64,000 nucleotides of DNA, from contig CP144169.1 in the NCBI GenBank assembly GCA_039636785.1, forward strand, positions 558,001-622,000, in the 5' to 3' direction. The stretch's first letter is position 1. Every line of letters starts with the position of its first letter. A program made the translations under genes and the position numbers. The notes under the pieces were generated by a model. It made no database searches. It had not been told where the DNA came from and worked only from the letters and a program-made list of their open reading frames with translations. The stretch comes from Micrococcaceae bacterium Sec5.7 (GTDB lineage Bacteria > Actinomycetota > Actinomycetes > Actinomycetales > Micrococcaceae). This document shows positions 16,213-25,343 of this stretch, one piece after another.

Positions 16213-17565
16213 TTACTTTTCGAGCAGCTCGTCGGCCTTGTTCTGGAAGCGCTTTGTCAGGTACATCATGACTGCCGCCACGAACGGCAGGACGCCGAGG
16301 GCGTAGACACCCATGGTTCCTGTGTCGGAGGCGGTGACCTGGTTGACGGAGGTACGCAGGATGGGGGCCACAAAACCGCCCAGGTTACCCAGCGAGTTGA
16401 TCAGGCCGATGCCCGCCGCCGCAGCCGTTCCGGTGAGGAACGCCGTCGGGTAGGACCACGCGATGGGGCCGATGGACAGGAAGCTGCAGACCGCCAGGGT
16501 GATGAAGATGATGCCCAGGGCCGGCAGGTGGTTCGCACCCGCCCAGGCTGAACCGAAGATGCACAGGCCGGTGGAGATGAACAGGCCGGTGCCCCAGATG
16601 CGGCGGCGAAGAACCGTGTTGGCCGCCTTGCCGATGAAGTAGCAGGCGAAGATGCCGAAGAACCACGGGATGGCCGCCAGCAGGCCCACGGTGACGCCCA
16701 CCTTCTGGCCGGTCAGCTGCGCCACCTGCTGCGGCAGGTAGAACGTGACGCCGTACACGGCGATCTGAAGGCAGAAGTAGATAACGGTGAAGTACCAGAC
16801 CTTGCGGTTCTTCATGGCAGCGAGGACACCGCGGGGGCCGTTTTCTTCCTTGACCGTGTCTTCCAGCGCCATGACGTCCAGCAGCGCTTTCTTTTCATCC
16901 TTGTCCAGGAACTTCGCATCCTGCGGACTGTTGATCAGGAAGAAGTAGGCAGCAATACCGGCCACGACAGCCAGTCCGCCTTCAACAAAGAACATGACCT
17001 GCCAGCCGGCAACCCCGGGGACCTGGTCGCCGATGTTGATCAGCCAGCCGGACAGCGGTGCGCCCATCATCTGGGAGAACGGCTGGGCCAGGTAGAAGAT
17101 GGCGAACATCTTGACGCGGACCTTGTTGGGGAACCACGCGGCGAGGAACATGATGACGCCCGGGAACAGCCCTGCCTCGGTCACACCGAGCAGGAAGCGC
17201 AGGATGATGAAGGACGTCTCGCCCTGGACGAAGGCGAAGCACGCGGACACAATGCCCCATGTGATGGCGATGCGGGCCAGCCACATCTTGGCACCGAACT
17301 TGGTCAGCAGCAGGTTGCTGGGGATCTCGAACAGGGCATAGCCGATGAAGAAGATGCCGGCACCCAGTGCGTACGCACCTGCCGTGATTCCGCGGTCCAC
17401 CTCCAGCGCGGCTTCGGCGAAGCCCACGTTGGTGCGGTCCAGGAATGCCACCACATAGAGGATGACCAGCATGGTCATGAGCCGGAAGGACGCTTTGGAA
17501 ATGGCCGATTTCAGTACCGGCGAATCCAGGAGCTCCTTGGTAGTTGTTGGCGTAACGACAGACAT
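16213..17565 (-). CDS. MFS transporter, ACS (anion:cation symporter) family
   Basis: A 12-helix permease of 450 residues from the ACS family, which imports organic and sugar acids such as hexuronates, glucarate, tartrate or phthalates with protons. Signatures: LDRTNVGFAEAAL in helix 1, FEIPSNLLLTKFGAKMWLAR between helices 2 and 3, and LGVTEAGLFPGVIMFLAAWF in helix 4. The start ATG (MSVVTPTTTK) has AGGAG upstream. It sits inside the erythrulose-phosphate-type operon between the small membrane protein and the TPI-like gene. An ACS carrier suggests that the imported substrate is an acid rather than a neutral sugar. Confidence 0.92.
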   Translation of the reverse strand: MSVVTPTTTKELLDSPVLKSAISKASFRLMTMLVILYVVAFLDRTNVGFAEAALEVDRGITAGAYALGAGIFFIGYALFEIPSNLLLTKFGAKMWLARIAITWGIVSACFAFVQGETSFIILRFLLGVTEAGLFPGVIMFLAAWFPNKVRVKMFAIFYLAQPFSQMMGAPLSGWLINIGDQVPGVAGWQVMFFVEGGLAVVAGIAAYFFLINSPQDAKFLDKDEKKALLDVMALEDTVKEENGPRGVLAAMKNRKVWYFTVIYFCLQIAVYGVTFYLPQQVAQLTGQKVGVTVGLLAAIPWFFGIFACYFIGKAANTVLRRRIWGTGLFISTGLCIFGSAWAGANHLPALGIIFITLAVCSFLSIGPIAWSYPTAFLTGTAAAAGIGLINSLGNLGGFVAPILRTSVNQVTASDTGTMGVYALGVLPFVAAVMMYLTKRFQNKADELLEK

Positions 17566-17679
17566 TCAAACTCCTCGTTGAGTCAGTCAGTTGAATGGAT
17601 CAGGGGGGCGGGGTGAAGAAGAGGTGGTGCTGTGTTCTTGGGGTGCTGAAGTGGTGCTGTGCTTTTCGGTGCTGCTGTG

Positions 17680-17841
17680 TCAGCGGTAGAAGGCGATGAT
17701 CAGTACCCCGACGAGGCAGGCGAGAACGCCCACGGCCAGGTAGATCTTGCGTTCCTTGGTCCAGGACCGGAATCCTGTGCCCGTGGCTGCGCCGGCGGTG
17801 CTGGTGCTTCTGCCGTTGGCACCCTTGATGTGCTGTGACAT
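17680..17841 (-). CDS. Small single-pass membrane protein
   Basis: A 53-residue protein with a Ser/Thr/Gly-rich N-terminus and one C-terminal membrane helix (YLAVGVLACLVGVLIIAF). The ATG at 17841 (MSQHIKGANG) has AAGGAAGG about 5 bases before it; the open frame extends to 17883 without a better site. It lies 13 bases after the SDR gene stop and about 115 bases before the ACS transporter start, so it belongs to the operon. I recognise no family. A transporter-associated role is possible from position only. Confidence 0.65.
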   Translation of the reverse strand: MSQHIKGANGRSTSTAGAATGTGFRSWTKERKIYLAVGVLACLVGVLIIAFYR

Positions 17842-17854
17842 GGGAAGGCCTTCC

Positions 17855-18622
17855 TTAGTGCATGTAGAGTCCGCCATCCACATTCAGCGTCTGGCCGGAG
17901 ATGTAGCCGGAGTCCTCGCTGATGAGGAAGGCGATGGCGGCGGCGATGTCGCGGGTGGAGCCCACCCGGTTGACCACGAGGTCCTTGGTGAGTTCGTCCT
18001 TGCGTTCCTCGCTGAGGGTGCCGCCCATGATGTCGGTGTCGATGGGGCCCGGGGAGATGGCGTTGACGGTGATGTCGTACTCGCCGAGTTCGCGGGCGGT
18101 GGCGCGGGTCAGGCCGATCACGCCGGCTTTGGCCACGGAGTACGGGGTCTTGGAGAACGTACCGCCACCGCGCTGGGCGGACACCGACGAGATGTTCACA
18201 ATGCGTCCGATCCTGTTCTTCACCATGGACTCGGCAACGCGGCGGGTGGCGTAGTGGACACCGTTGAGGTTGATGTTCATCACGCGGTCCCACTCGGCGG
18301 CGTCCAGTTCCAGGTACGGAACCGGTGAGCTGACTCCGGCAACGTTGGCCAGCGCCACTATCTGCGGCAGTTCGGCTTCGAGCTGGTCGACTGCCTTGCG
18401 GACCGAGGCCTCGTCACCGACGTTGGCGCCGACGCCGCGGGCTTTGACCCCGTACTGGGCGGCGATTTCCTTGGCTGTTGCCCTGCACAGGGCGTCGTCC
18501 AGATCGATGATGCCGATGTTCCAGCCCTGTGCGGCCAGATAGTTGACGGTGGCACGGCCGATGCCGCGTTCGGAGACGGCACCGGTGACGATGGCGGTGC
18601 GTTCTGCGGGGAATGCAATCAT
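17855..18622 (-). CDS. SDR-family oxidoreductase
   Basis: A classical short-chain dehydrogenase/reductase of 255 residues using NAD(P). It shows the Rossmann motif TAIVTGAVSERGIG, the NVAG motif, the catalytic Ser in NISSVSAQRGG, the YSVAK motif (Tyr and Lys) and the C-terminal GQTLNVDGGLYM. The Asp-containing turn IIDLDD at the end of strand 2 favours NAD over NADP. The ATG at 18622 has an AGGAG ribosome site; the frame is open for another 120 codons upstream, but that stretch overlaps the dehydrogenase gene in another frame and is not coding. In the operon it should oxidise a hydroxyl of a sugar acid or polyol intermediate. Confidence 0.93.
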   Translation of the reverse strand: MIAFPAERTAIVTGAVSERGIGRATVNYLAAQGWNIGIIDLDDALCRATAKEIAAQYGVKARGVGANVGDEASVRKAVDQLEAELPQIVALANVAGVSSPVPYLELDAAEWDRVMNINLNGVHYATRRVAESMVKNRIGRIVNISSVSAQRGGGTFSKTPYSVAKAGVIGLTRATARELGEYDITVNAISPGPIDTDIMGGTLSEERKDELTKDLVVNRVGSTRDIAAAIAFLISEDSGYISGQTLNVDGGLYMH

Positions 18623-18674
18623 GGGAATGCTCCTGGGATCTGTAAGAAAGCGGTGTCTTGGAAGGCTGCCGGCG

Positions 18675-19691
18675 CTAGCTGATCGGCGCCGGCCCCAGCT
18701 CGTCGATGAGCTTCTGCATGGCCACGTAGGCCTTGTTGCGGTAGGCGATGAGTTCAGGGGTGCGCTCTGCCGGGACGTTGAGGAAGCCGGCGCCGGTCTT
18801 GGTGCCCAGCTTGCCGGCGTCCACCAGGTCCGTGAGGATCTTCGGCGTGGCAAAGCGCTCGGGGAATTCGGTCTGCAGTGACTTGTAGCAGAAGTTATAG
18901 ACGTCCAGGCCGGCCATGTCCGCGATGGCGAACGGGCCGAAGAACGGAAGGCGGAAGCCGAAGGTGGTGCGGACCAGCGTGTCCACATCCTCCGCCGTCG
19001 CGATTTCCTGCTCCACCAGCTGGGCAGCTTCGTGGAACAGCGCGTACTGCAGGCGGTTCAGCACGAATCCGGTGACGTCCTCGACCACGGCGGTCTGCTT
19101 GTTGGCGGCGTGCACCAGCTCGCGGACTGCACCCACGGTGGCCACCGAGGTGCCTGCGTGAGGGATGATCTCGACTCCCGGGATGAACGGCGACGGGTTG
19201 GAGAAGTGCACCCCCAGGAAACGTTCCGGGTTGGCGACCGGCTCGGACAGTTCCGCGATGGAGATGGTGGAGGTGTTGGAGCCGATGATCGCATCCGGAC
19301 GGGCCGCAGCGCTGATGCGGGCCAGCGTCTGGCGCTTGATCGCGATGACCTCGGGCACGGCCTCTTCGATGAAGTCGGCGTCAGCCACTGCCTCTTCGAT
19401 GTTCTTCGCGGCCCAGAGGTTCTGCTTCAGGATGGCGGTGGAGCTTTCCGGGAACAGGCCGGCGGCCACGAACTCGTCCGATTCGGCCAGCAGGCGGTCG
19501 TAGTTCTTCTGTGCCACTTCGGCCGACACATCGGCCAGGGCAACCCGTGCCCCGCCGAGTGCCAGCACCTGGGCGATGCCGCCGCCCATGTAACCGGAGC
19601 CGACGACGGCGATCTTCCGGGCGCTGTTGATGAGGCTTGTGGCGTCTACGGATGTGTCTACCGCTGAAGCGGATTTTGCTGTTTCGGTCAT
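18675..19691 (-). CDS. 3-hydroxyacyl-CoA-dehydrogenase-family protein, probably a 3-hydroxy (sugar) acid dehydrogenase
   Basis: A 338-residue NAD-dependent dehydrogenase of the 3-hydroxyacyl-CoA dehydrogenase superfamily. The N-terminal Rossmann domain begins IAVVGSGYMGGGIAQVLALG; the catalytic His is in FLGVHFSNPSPFIPGVEIIP; the C-terminal helical domain starts around DVTGFVLNRLQYALFHEA. In a sugar operon such proteins (for example L-gulonate 3-dehydrogenase-like enzymes) oxidise the beta-hydroxyl of a sugar acid to a 3-keto acid, which then loses CO2. The gene lies two bases after the RpiB-like gene. The substrate is not determinable here; a CoA-ester role is less likely because no other fatty-acid genes are near. 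Confidence 0.88.
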   Translation of the reverse strand: MTETAKSASAVDTSVDATSLINSARKIAVVGSGYMGGGIAQVLALGGARVALADVSAEVAQKNYDRLLAESDEFVAAGLFPESSTAILKQNLWAAKNIEEAVADADFIEEAVPEVIAIKRQTLARISAAARPDAIIGSNTSTISIAELSEPVANPERFLGVHFSNPSPFIPGVEIIPHAGTSVATVGAVRELVHAANKQTAVVEDVTGFVLNRLQYALFHEAAQLVEQEIATAEDVDTLVRTTFGFRLPFFGPFAIADMAGLDVYNFCYKSLQTEFPERFATPKILTDLVDAGKLGTKTGAGFLNVPAERTPELIAYRNKAYVAMQKLIDELGPAPIS

Positions 19692-19693
19692 GG

Positions 19694-20176
19694 TCAGACT
19701 GCCTTTGTGTATTCGGGTTCGTAGGAGCAGATGGCGTCGACCTTTTCGGCGGACGCGGAGTCTTCATCGAAGCGGTAGTCCAGCCACTCGCCCACCAGCT
19801 TCTTGGCCAGTTCCAGGCCGATCACGCGCTGTCCCATGGTGAGGATCTGGGCGTTGTTGCTCAGCACGGAGCGCTCCACTGAGTAACCGTCGTGCGCGGT
19901 GACAGCGCGGATCCCGGGCACCTTGTTGGCTGCGATGGCCACGCCCAGGCCGGTGCCGCAGATCAGCAGCGCACGGTCGGCGTCGCCGTCGGCCACCCTG
20001 CGGGCAGCATCCACGGCGACGTGCGGGTACGCGGTGGAGTCGTTGGCCCCCACCCCCACGTCCTGCACCGACGCCACACGGCTGTCAGCCTCAAGCAGCG
20101 CCTTCAGCGCCTCCTTGTATTCGACGCCGGCTTCATCGTTGCCGATGACGATCCGCCATCCTGCCGTGTTACTCAT
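19694..20176 (-). CDS. RpiB/LacAB-family sugar-phosphate isomerase
   Basis: A 160-residue isomerase of the ribose-5-phosphate isomerase B family. The N-terminal [13 protein letters not shown] replaces the usual SDHAG motif, the conserved [20 protein letters not shown] is present with the catalytic Cys, and [15 protein letters not shown] forms the phosphate-binding part. In C4-sugar pathways a homologue (DerI/EryI type) converts D-erythrulose 4-phosphate to D-erythrose 4-phosphate, which enters the pentose phosphate pathway. Its start overlaps the stop of the DhaK/DhaL gene (ATGA). The role is inferred from that partnership. Confidence 0.9.
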   Translation of the reverse strand: MSNTAGWRIVIGNDEAGVEYKEALKALLEADSRVASVQDVGVGANDSTAYPHVAVDAARRVADGDADRALLICGTGLGVAIAANKVPGIRAVTAHDGYSVERSVLSNNAQILTMGQRVIGLELAKKLVGEWLDYRFDEDSASAEKVDAICSYEPEYTKAV

Positions 20177-21948
20177 GAGTGCGCTCCATTTCCGGCCGCT
20201 GTGGCCAGCTCAGGGACGGCCAGTTCAGGGACGGCCAGTTCAGAATCGATGTAGGCGGAGATTTTTGCCGCGATCAGCCCGAAGGAGACCGCGCCGGGAT
20301 CGGGGTGGCCCAGGCTCTTTTCCGCCAGGGGACGGGCCCGGCCCTTCAGCGGCCGCAGTTCCACGGTTTTGTATGCTGCCGCCTGGGCAGCGGCGGCAGC
20401 GGAGGCGAGGGCGCGGTCGAGGGGGGCACCGCCGTCGAACTCCCCCAGGAAGGCATCCCGGAACGGCAGGAGGGCGTCCACCATGGTTTTGTCGCCGGGT
20501 TCGGCTTTGCCCAGTTCGGTGATGGCGTTGACGAAGGCGGTCACGGCGGCTGCCGCGTCCTCGCCCCGGTAGGTGTCCCGGTTGCCCAGCGCGAGTCCGG
20601 CCGCGATCACGGCGGAGCCCCACAGGGCGCCGGACGTGCCGCCGGCCCGCTCGCTCCAGGCCTCACCGGCAGCCGTGAGTACACGCCCGGCGGAAAAACC
20701 GTCCGCCGAGAACTTCTCGGCGGCTGCGGCTGCGGCGTCCACACCGCGGCGCATGCCGATGCCGTGGTCGCCGTCGCCGGCAATCGCGTCAAGATTTCCC
20801 AGCTCTTCTTCATGCTCGACGACGACGTCCCGCACCTGGGCGAGCACGGCGGCAGCCAGCCGGCCCAGGCCAGCGGCGGCGGCGGCGGTGTCTTCTGCCT
20901 CGGCTGCTTCGGCATCCTCCGGTCCGGCCAGCTCGCGGCGGGCGCGGGGTGCCAGGTTGCCCTTTTTGAAGGCCGGGGTGTCTGCCGGGGCGGCCCAGTA
21001 CTGCTCGAGTTCCTCATCCAGCCAGAACAGCGTGAGGGAGAGGCCGGACATGTCCAGGCTGGTGACCAGCTCGCCGCATTCGGGTTCGACCACGGTGAGG
21101 CCGGCCGTTGTGAGGAGCTTTTCGATCTTGCCGAACAGCAGGAAGAGTTCGTCGTACTTGACTGTGCCCAGGCCGTTGACGATCGCCACGACGCGTTCTC
21201 CGGCGCCGTCCGGCTTGTCTGCGAGCAGGCGCGAGACCAAGAGCCCGGCGAGTTCAGAGGCAGTGGGCATCTGGTGTTCGGAGATGCCGGGCTCTCCGTG
21301 GATCCCGAGGCCGAGCGACATCTGTCCGGCCGGAACATGGAAGAGCGGCTCGCTGGCTCCGGGGAGGGTGCAGCCGTCGAAGGCCACGCCCAGGGAGCGC
21401 GTGTGGTGGTTGGTCTTGATGGCCAGCCGCTCCACGTCGTCCAGGCTCAGTCCGGCCTCGGCAGCGGCGCCGGCGATCTTGAACACCGTCAGGTCCCCGG
21501 CGATGCCGCGGCGCTTCTCGAGCTGGTCGAGCGGTGCGCTGGCAATGTCATCGGTGACCACCACCGTGCGGGTTTCGATGCCCTCGGCGTTGAGCCGCAG
21601 CTGGGCCTGGCCGAAGTGCAGGACGTCGCCCGCGTAGTTGCCGTAGCTGAGCAGTACGCCGCCGCCGGCGTTCGCAGCCTTGGCCACGCGGTAGACCTGC
21701 CCGGCGGCCGGTGAGGCGAACATGTTGCCGCACGCGGAGGCCGCAGCGAGGCCCGGTCCCACCAAGCCGGCGAAGGCCGGGTAGTGGCCGGAGCCGCCAC
21801 CCACCACCAGTGCAACCTGGCCGGCAGGCACCTCTGTGGAGCGGACAACGCCGCCATCGACACGGGCAACATACCCGCGGTTGGCAGCCACAAAGCCGTC
21901 CAGCGCCTCATCCGCAAAATCAGCGGGGTTGTCGAAGATCTGGGTCAT
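20173..21948 (-). CDS. Dihydroxyacetone-kinase-family protein (DhaK-DhaL fusion), probable erythrulose kinase
   Basis: A 591-residue ATP-dependent kinase with fused DhaK and DhaL domains. DhaK (about residues 1-330) has [15 protein letters not shown] and the substrate-binding His in [13 protein letters not shown], which forms a hemiaminal with the ketose. DhaL (about 370-570) has [13 protein letters not shown] with the Mg-binding Asp residues and [15 protein letters not shown]. An Ala/Glu/Asp-rich linker joins the two. Fused forms phosphorylate dihydroxyacetone or, in C4 pathways, L-erythrulose (LerK). With TPI-like and RpiB-like isomerases downstream, erythrulose is the best guess. The gene starts about 100 bases after the TIM-barrel gene. 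Confidence 0.93.
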   Translation of the reverse strand: MTQIFDNPADFADEALDGFVAANRGYVARVDGGVVRSTEVPAGQVALVVGGGSGHYPAFAGLVGPGLAAASACGNMFASPAAGQVYRVAKAANAGGGVLLSYGNYAGDVLHFGQAQLRLNAEGIETRTVVVTDDIASAPLDQLEKRRGIAGDLTVFKIAGAAAEAGLSLDDVERLAIKTNHHTRSLGVAFDGCTLPGASEPLFHVPAGQMSLGLGIHGEPGISEHQMPTASELAGLLVSRLLADKPDGAGERVVAIVNGLGTVKYDELFLLFGKIEKLLTTAGLTVVEPECGELVTSLDMSGLSLTLFWLDEELEQYWAAPADTPAFKKGNLAPRARRELAGPEDAEAAEAEDTAAAAAGLGRLAAAVLAQVRDVVVEHEEELGNLDAIAGDGDHGIGMRRGVDAAAAAAEKFSADGFSAGRVLTAAGEAWSERAGGTSGALWGSAVIAAGLALGNRDTYRGEDAAAAVTAFVNAITELGKAEPGDKTMVDALLPFRDAFLGEFDGGAPLDRALASAAAAAQAAAYKTVELRPLKGRARPLAEKSLGHPDPGAVSFGLIAAKISAYIDSELAVPELAVPELATAAGNGAHS

Positions 21949-22047
21949 GGTTCCTCATCGAATCCGTATTGGGTTGAATCAGTGGTTGAAAGGTGTGGGC
22001 CACCAGTCGGCGGCAGGCAGGTGTTACTGGACGGCCGCCGTCGGGTA

Positions 22048-23052
22048 CTAGACCCCGGCGAGTTCGACGGCGGCTGGCTGCTGCCGTCCCTGGGCCACCT
22101 GGCTCCGGCCCAGGGTGTAGCCGTCGTTCTTGGGCAGGACGTGGCGGCGCAGGTAGTCCTGGTTGCTGGCCGTAACGCTGAGGCCGTCTCCGCCGTAGTG
22201 CTCGGTGCAGATGATGCCCTGGTAGCCCACGGAGATGGCTTCCTTGAAGGCCTCGCGGTAGTTGATGAGGCCGCTTTCCATCGGCGCGGGCATGGTGACA
22301 TAGGTATCCCGCGCCACCTCCTCGTCCCGGATGTAGTTCTTCATGTGCCAGTAGTTGGAGTACGGCATGGTCTTGGCCACCATTTCGCGCCAGTCCTCGA
22401 TAGGCCGGTGCAGGCGGATCAGGTTGCCGAGGTCCGGGTTGAGGCCCACGTTTGCGAGGTCGATGTCCTGGACCAGCTGGACAGAGGAATCTGCCGTGCC
22501 CAGGTAGGTGTCCTCGTACATTTCCAGTGAAAGCAGGATGCCCGCCTCGGCTGCGTGCTGGCCCAGTTCGCGGAGCCGGGTGACAGCCTTGCCCCATGTT
22601 TCCTTGTCCCCCACCGGATCCTTGTGGCCTTCCACGGTCCAGAACCACAGCTGCTTCTGCTGCTCGGCGGTCAGCGCCTGGTGCAAGCCGAAAGACACAA
22701 CCTCGCAGCCGAGTTCAGCGGCCGCGTCGACGGTGCGGTGGCTGTACGCCAGATTGTCTTCCCAGCTGCCTTCTTCGATCACGCTTCGGCGGATGGCGGA
22801 GATGACAGGGATGCCGATGCCCACATTGGCCGCGGTCTGCTTGAATTCTGCGAGGCGGGCCTGGCTCAGGTCGCCGGGGCGGACCCAGCTGTCCGTGAGA
22901 TCGGCGTTGGCGAAGCCTGCTTCCTTGACCTCGGTGAGGACCTCGGCCCAGGCGGAGGCGTCGGCGTCGTTGATATGGATGCCCCGGGCGTCGGTGCCCG
23001 GAAACTGCAGCAGCGCCGCGGTGATGGGCCAGTTCTCAGCTGTGTAAGCCAT
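22048..23052 (-). CDS. Xylose-isomerase-like TIM-barrel protein
   Basis: A 334-residue AP-endonuclease/xylose-isomerase-fold protein (sugar phosphate isomerase/epimerase group). Metal-binding positions are visible as Glu in LLSLEMYEDTYLG, Asp in NVGLNPDLGNLIRL, His in YWHMKNYIRDEE and Glu in GIICTEHYGGDG. Members act as isomerases or epimerases, or decarboxylate 3-keto acids (the 3-oxo-isoapionate decarboxylase type makes L-erythrulose). The last option would link the dehydrogenase to the erythrulose kinase. It is the first gene of the operon, with AAGGAG before the ATG and the palindromic operator 28 bases upstream of the start codon. Confidence 0.85.
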   Translation of the reverse strand: MAYTAENWPITAALLQFPGTDARGIHINDADASAWAEVLTEVKEAGFANADLTDSWVRPGDLSQARLAEFKQTAANVGIGIPVISAIRRSVIEEGSWEDNLAYSHRTVDAAAELGCEVVSFGLHQALTAEQQKQLWFWTVEGHKDPVGDKETWGKAVTRLRELGQHAAEAGILLSLEMYEDTYLGTADSSVQLVQDIDLANVGLNPDLGNLIRLHRPIEDWREMVAKTMPYSNYWHMKNYIRDEEVARDTYVTMPAPMESGLINYREAFKEAISVGYQGIICTEHYGGDGLSVTASNQDYLRRHVLPKNDGYTLGRSQVAQGRQQPAAVELAGV

Positions 23053-23080
23053 TGGTGTTCGCTCCTTGTGGAATCCTGTT

Positions 23081-23115
23081 TCCTATAGGATTTACTATCC
23101 GTGAGAAGTTGTCAA
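23081..23115 (-). promoter_or_regulatory. Operon promoter with TCCTATAGGA operator
   Basis: On the minus strand a perfect -35 hexamer TTGACA (23115-23110) is followed by an A/T-rich -10 candidate and directly by the perfect palindrome TCCTATAGGA at 23081-23090. The same palindrome lies in front of the GntR gene. A related half-site, ATCCTATA, is at 23149-23156. A repressor bound here would cover the transcription start. Confidence 0.6.
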
Positions 23116-23265
23116 GACCACAATGCCAACTTTAGGGAACAATCAAAGATCCTATATGTCAGACAGCTGCTTGTGAAGTGGGTCATAACCGAGGTCACGG
23201 CAGCAGTGTGGCCGGTGGCCTTGTTCAGCGCCGCCGTGGGGATACGGGGCCAGGGCCCGGGCCGG

Positions 23266-23976
23266 TTACTCTGGCGGAGCGTCGGCAATCGCTCGGCCGC
23301 GCACCTGCTGGATGTGTTCGGACATGGCTGCAGCGGCTCTCTCCGGGTCTCCCGCGGAGAATGCTTCAAGGACGGCCTGATGTTCGGAGATGGCGTATTC
23401 GGCGTCTGTGATTCCCACCCCGCCGAAAAGCCTGAATCGTTGGACCTGCCCTCCGAGAGCTTCGTACGCGGCCGCCAGGAACTGGTTGCCTGTCTGCTCG
23501 GCGATCAGCCGGTGGAATCGTTCGTCAGCTTCAAGATAATCCTTGAACTCCGAAAAGGAGGGCCCCCGGGGTGCCGACTTCAGGTCGGTGACGGCCTGTT
23601 CCAGCTCGGCCAGGCGCTGCGGCGTCAACCGGGCGCATGCCAGCCGCGCATTGACGGGCTCGATGGCAAGCCGCGCTTCCATCAGTTCGGCAAAATCTTC
23701 CTGCGTGAAAACCGGCGCTACCCGGTAGCCCTTGAGCGCCACCCTGCGGACCATGCCGGTGTGTTCCAGCCGGGCCAGGGCTTCCCGGACTGGGGTCGGC
23801 GAAACATCGAGCTCGCGCGCGGTGCCGTCAATGCTGACCGCAGTTCCGGGTTCAAGCCGGCCGTCCATCAGGGAGGCCAGCAGCTCCTCATACACGTGGT
23901 CCGCCAGAACCTGGCGGCTGACGGTACGGCTGGCAGGGCGGACGTCAGAGCGGCTGCCGTTGGAAGCTGGTTGCAT
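23266..23976 (-). CDS. GntR-family transcriptional regulator (FadR/FCD type)
   Basis: A 236-residue DNA-binding regulator. The N-terminal winged helix includes VYEELLASLMDGRLEPGTAV and the recognition segment ARELDVSPTPVREALARLEH; the C-terminal FCD effector domain has metal-ligand-type residues in EADERFHRLIAEQTGN and AISEHQAVLEAF. FCD domains usually bind small organic acids or sugar acids. It is transcribed in the same direction as the catabolic operon, about 210 bases upstream of it, and the 10-bp palindrome lies 7 bases before its own start codon. It is therefore very likely an autoregulated repressor of the operon. Confidence 0.93.
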   Translation of the reverse strand: MQPASNGSRSDVRPASRTVSRQVLADHVYEELLASLMDGRLEPGTAVSIDGTARELDVSPTPVREALARLEHTGMVRRVALKGYRVAPVFTQEDFAELMEARLAIEPVNARLACARLTPQRLAELEQAVTDLKSAPRGPSFSEFKDYLEADERFHRLIAEQTGNQFLAAAYEALGGQVQRFRLFGGVGITDAEYAISEHQAVLEAFSAGDPERAAAAMSEHIQQVRGRAIADAPPE

Positions 23977-23983
23977 GTTCAGA

Positions 23984-23993
23984 TCCTATAGGA
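23984..23993 (-). promoter_or_regulatory. TCCTATAGGA operator before the GntR gene
   Basis: A perfect 10-bp palindrome, identical to the one at 23081-23090, lies just before the start codon of the regulator gene. Binding here would block its own expression. A flanking A on the left (ATCCTATAGGA) extends the match. Confidence 0.6.
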
Positions 23994-24101
23994 CTGCCAT
24001 TCCCCGGACGTGCCCGTTACAGGCGGTCCCGGTGGACATGTTCGTGCCATGTCCACATGTTCCTGCTATGCCCACCGGGCCCGAGCGGGGTTGTAAGTGC
24101 T

Positions 24102-25172
24102 TTAGCTCTGGTAGGCCGGGTAGTCGGTGTAGCCCTCTGCACCTTCGCCGTAGAACGTGGCCTGATCCGCTTCGTTGAGCGGGAGGCCCTCGCGCCAGCG
24201 GCGTACGAGGTCCGGATTGGCGATGGCGGGGCGGCCCACAACAACGGCGTCGGCGTGGCCGTCGGTAATCAGGGACACTGCCTCATCCCGCGTGGTAACT
24301 ACTCCGAAGCCCGTATTGACCAGGAACGTGCCGTTGAACCTTGCGCGCAGATCCTGGACGAGCCCACCGGCCGGTTCGTGGTGGAGGATGCTCAGGTAGG
24401 CGAGATTGAGTGGCTCGATGGCGTCCACCAGGGATTCGTAGGCAGCCCGGACGTCGGCAGCGTCCGTTTCAGCGATGCCCTGGACATTATGCTCCGGCGA
24501 GATGCGGATGCCGACGCGGTCGGCGCCGAGGGCGTCCACTACGGCGTTGACTACCTCGATGACGAAGCGCGCCCGGTTTTCCGGCGTGCCACCGTAGGCG
24601 TCCGTGCGGACGTTGGAGTTCGGCGCGAGGAATTCGTGCAGGAGGTAGCCGTTGGCGGAGTGCAGCTCAACGCCGTCGAACCCTGCTTCAACAGCATTAC
24701 GCGATGCGGTGACGATTTCCTGAAGGATGGCCGGGAGCTCTTCAGTGGTGAGCGCGTGCGGCACGGGGTACGGCTGCTTGCCGGTGTAGGTGCGGGTTTC
24801 GCCGTCAATCGGGACGGCACTCGGGGCAACGATGCGGTGGCCGCCGGTGATATCCGAATGCGAGACGCGGCCGCCGTGCATGACCTGGGCGAACATCCGG
24901 CCGCCAGCTTCGTGGACGGCGCCGGTGACCTTGGCCCAGCCTGCTAGCTGCGCCGGCGTGACGAGCCCTGGCTGGCCGGGGTAGGAACGGCCGGAGGGGC
25001 TGGGGTACGCGCCCTCGCTGATGATCAGCCCAAGCGATGCGCGCTGGCGGTAATACTCCACAACCAGCGGTCCGGGCACACCTTCCTTGCCTGAGCGGAC
25101 ACGCGTCAGGGGTGCCATCACCAGACGGTTGGGCAGTTCGAGCTCGCCGAGGGTCAAAGGGGAAAACAACAT
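24102..25172 (-). CDS. Old Yellow Enzyme family alkene reductase (NADH:flavin oxidoreductase)
   Basis: A 356-residue FMN-dependent TIM-barrel ene-reductase that reduces activated C=C bonds or nitro compounds. The N-terminus reads LFSPLTLGELELPNRLVMAP, LTRVR follows directly, and FMN/substrate-contacting residues lie in AQVMHGGRVSH; the GFDGVELHSANGYLLHEFLA motif, the NVRTDAYGG turn and the late ADAVVVGRPAIANPDLV phosphate site are all present. Length and motifs fit the NemA/OPR class. AAAGG precedes the ATG by 9 bases. It is a single-gene unit next to, but apparently not part of, the GntR-controlled operon. Confidence 0.94.
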   Translation of the reverse strand: MLFSPLTLGELELPNRLVMAPLTRVRSGKEGVPGPLVVEYYRQRASLGLIISEGAYPSPSGRSYPGQPGLVTPAQLAGWAKVTGAVHEAGGRMFAQVMHGGRVSHSDITGGHRIVAPSAVPIDGETRTYTGKQPYPVPHALTTEELPAILQEIVTASRNAVEAGFDGVELHSANGYLLHEFLAPNSNVRTDAYGGTPENRARFVIEVVNAVVDALGADRVGIRISPEHNVQGIAETDAADVRAAYESLVDAIEPLNLAYLSILHHEPAGGLVQDLRARFNGTFLVNTGFGVVTTRDEAVSLITDGHADAVVVGRPAIANPDLVRRWREGLPLNEADQATFYGEGAEGYTDYPAYQS

Positions 25173-25343
25173 GCGCGGTACCTTTCAGAATGAATTGGGT
25201 TCACTCGCAGCAACTGCGGAGCGCTTGCAACTATTCCGGATGAGACACGGGTCACTGGTTTTCGGCGCAGGCCAGATGGACTGACTACCAATCTCGACGG
25301 CGGCGGGCCCTAGAGTCCTGGAATCGCCGCCATCAGTGACTGG

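Noticed and set aside
17855..18988. Fusion of the SDR with a 120-residue N-terminal extension
   Set aside because: The extension overlaps the 3-hydroxyacyl-type dehydrogenase gene in another frame, and a good ATG with AGGAG exists at 18622.
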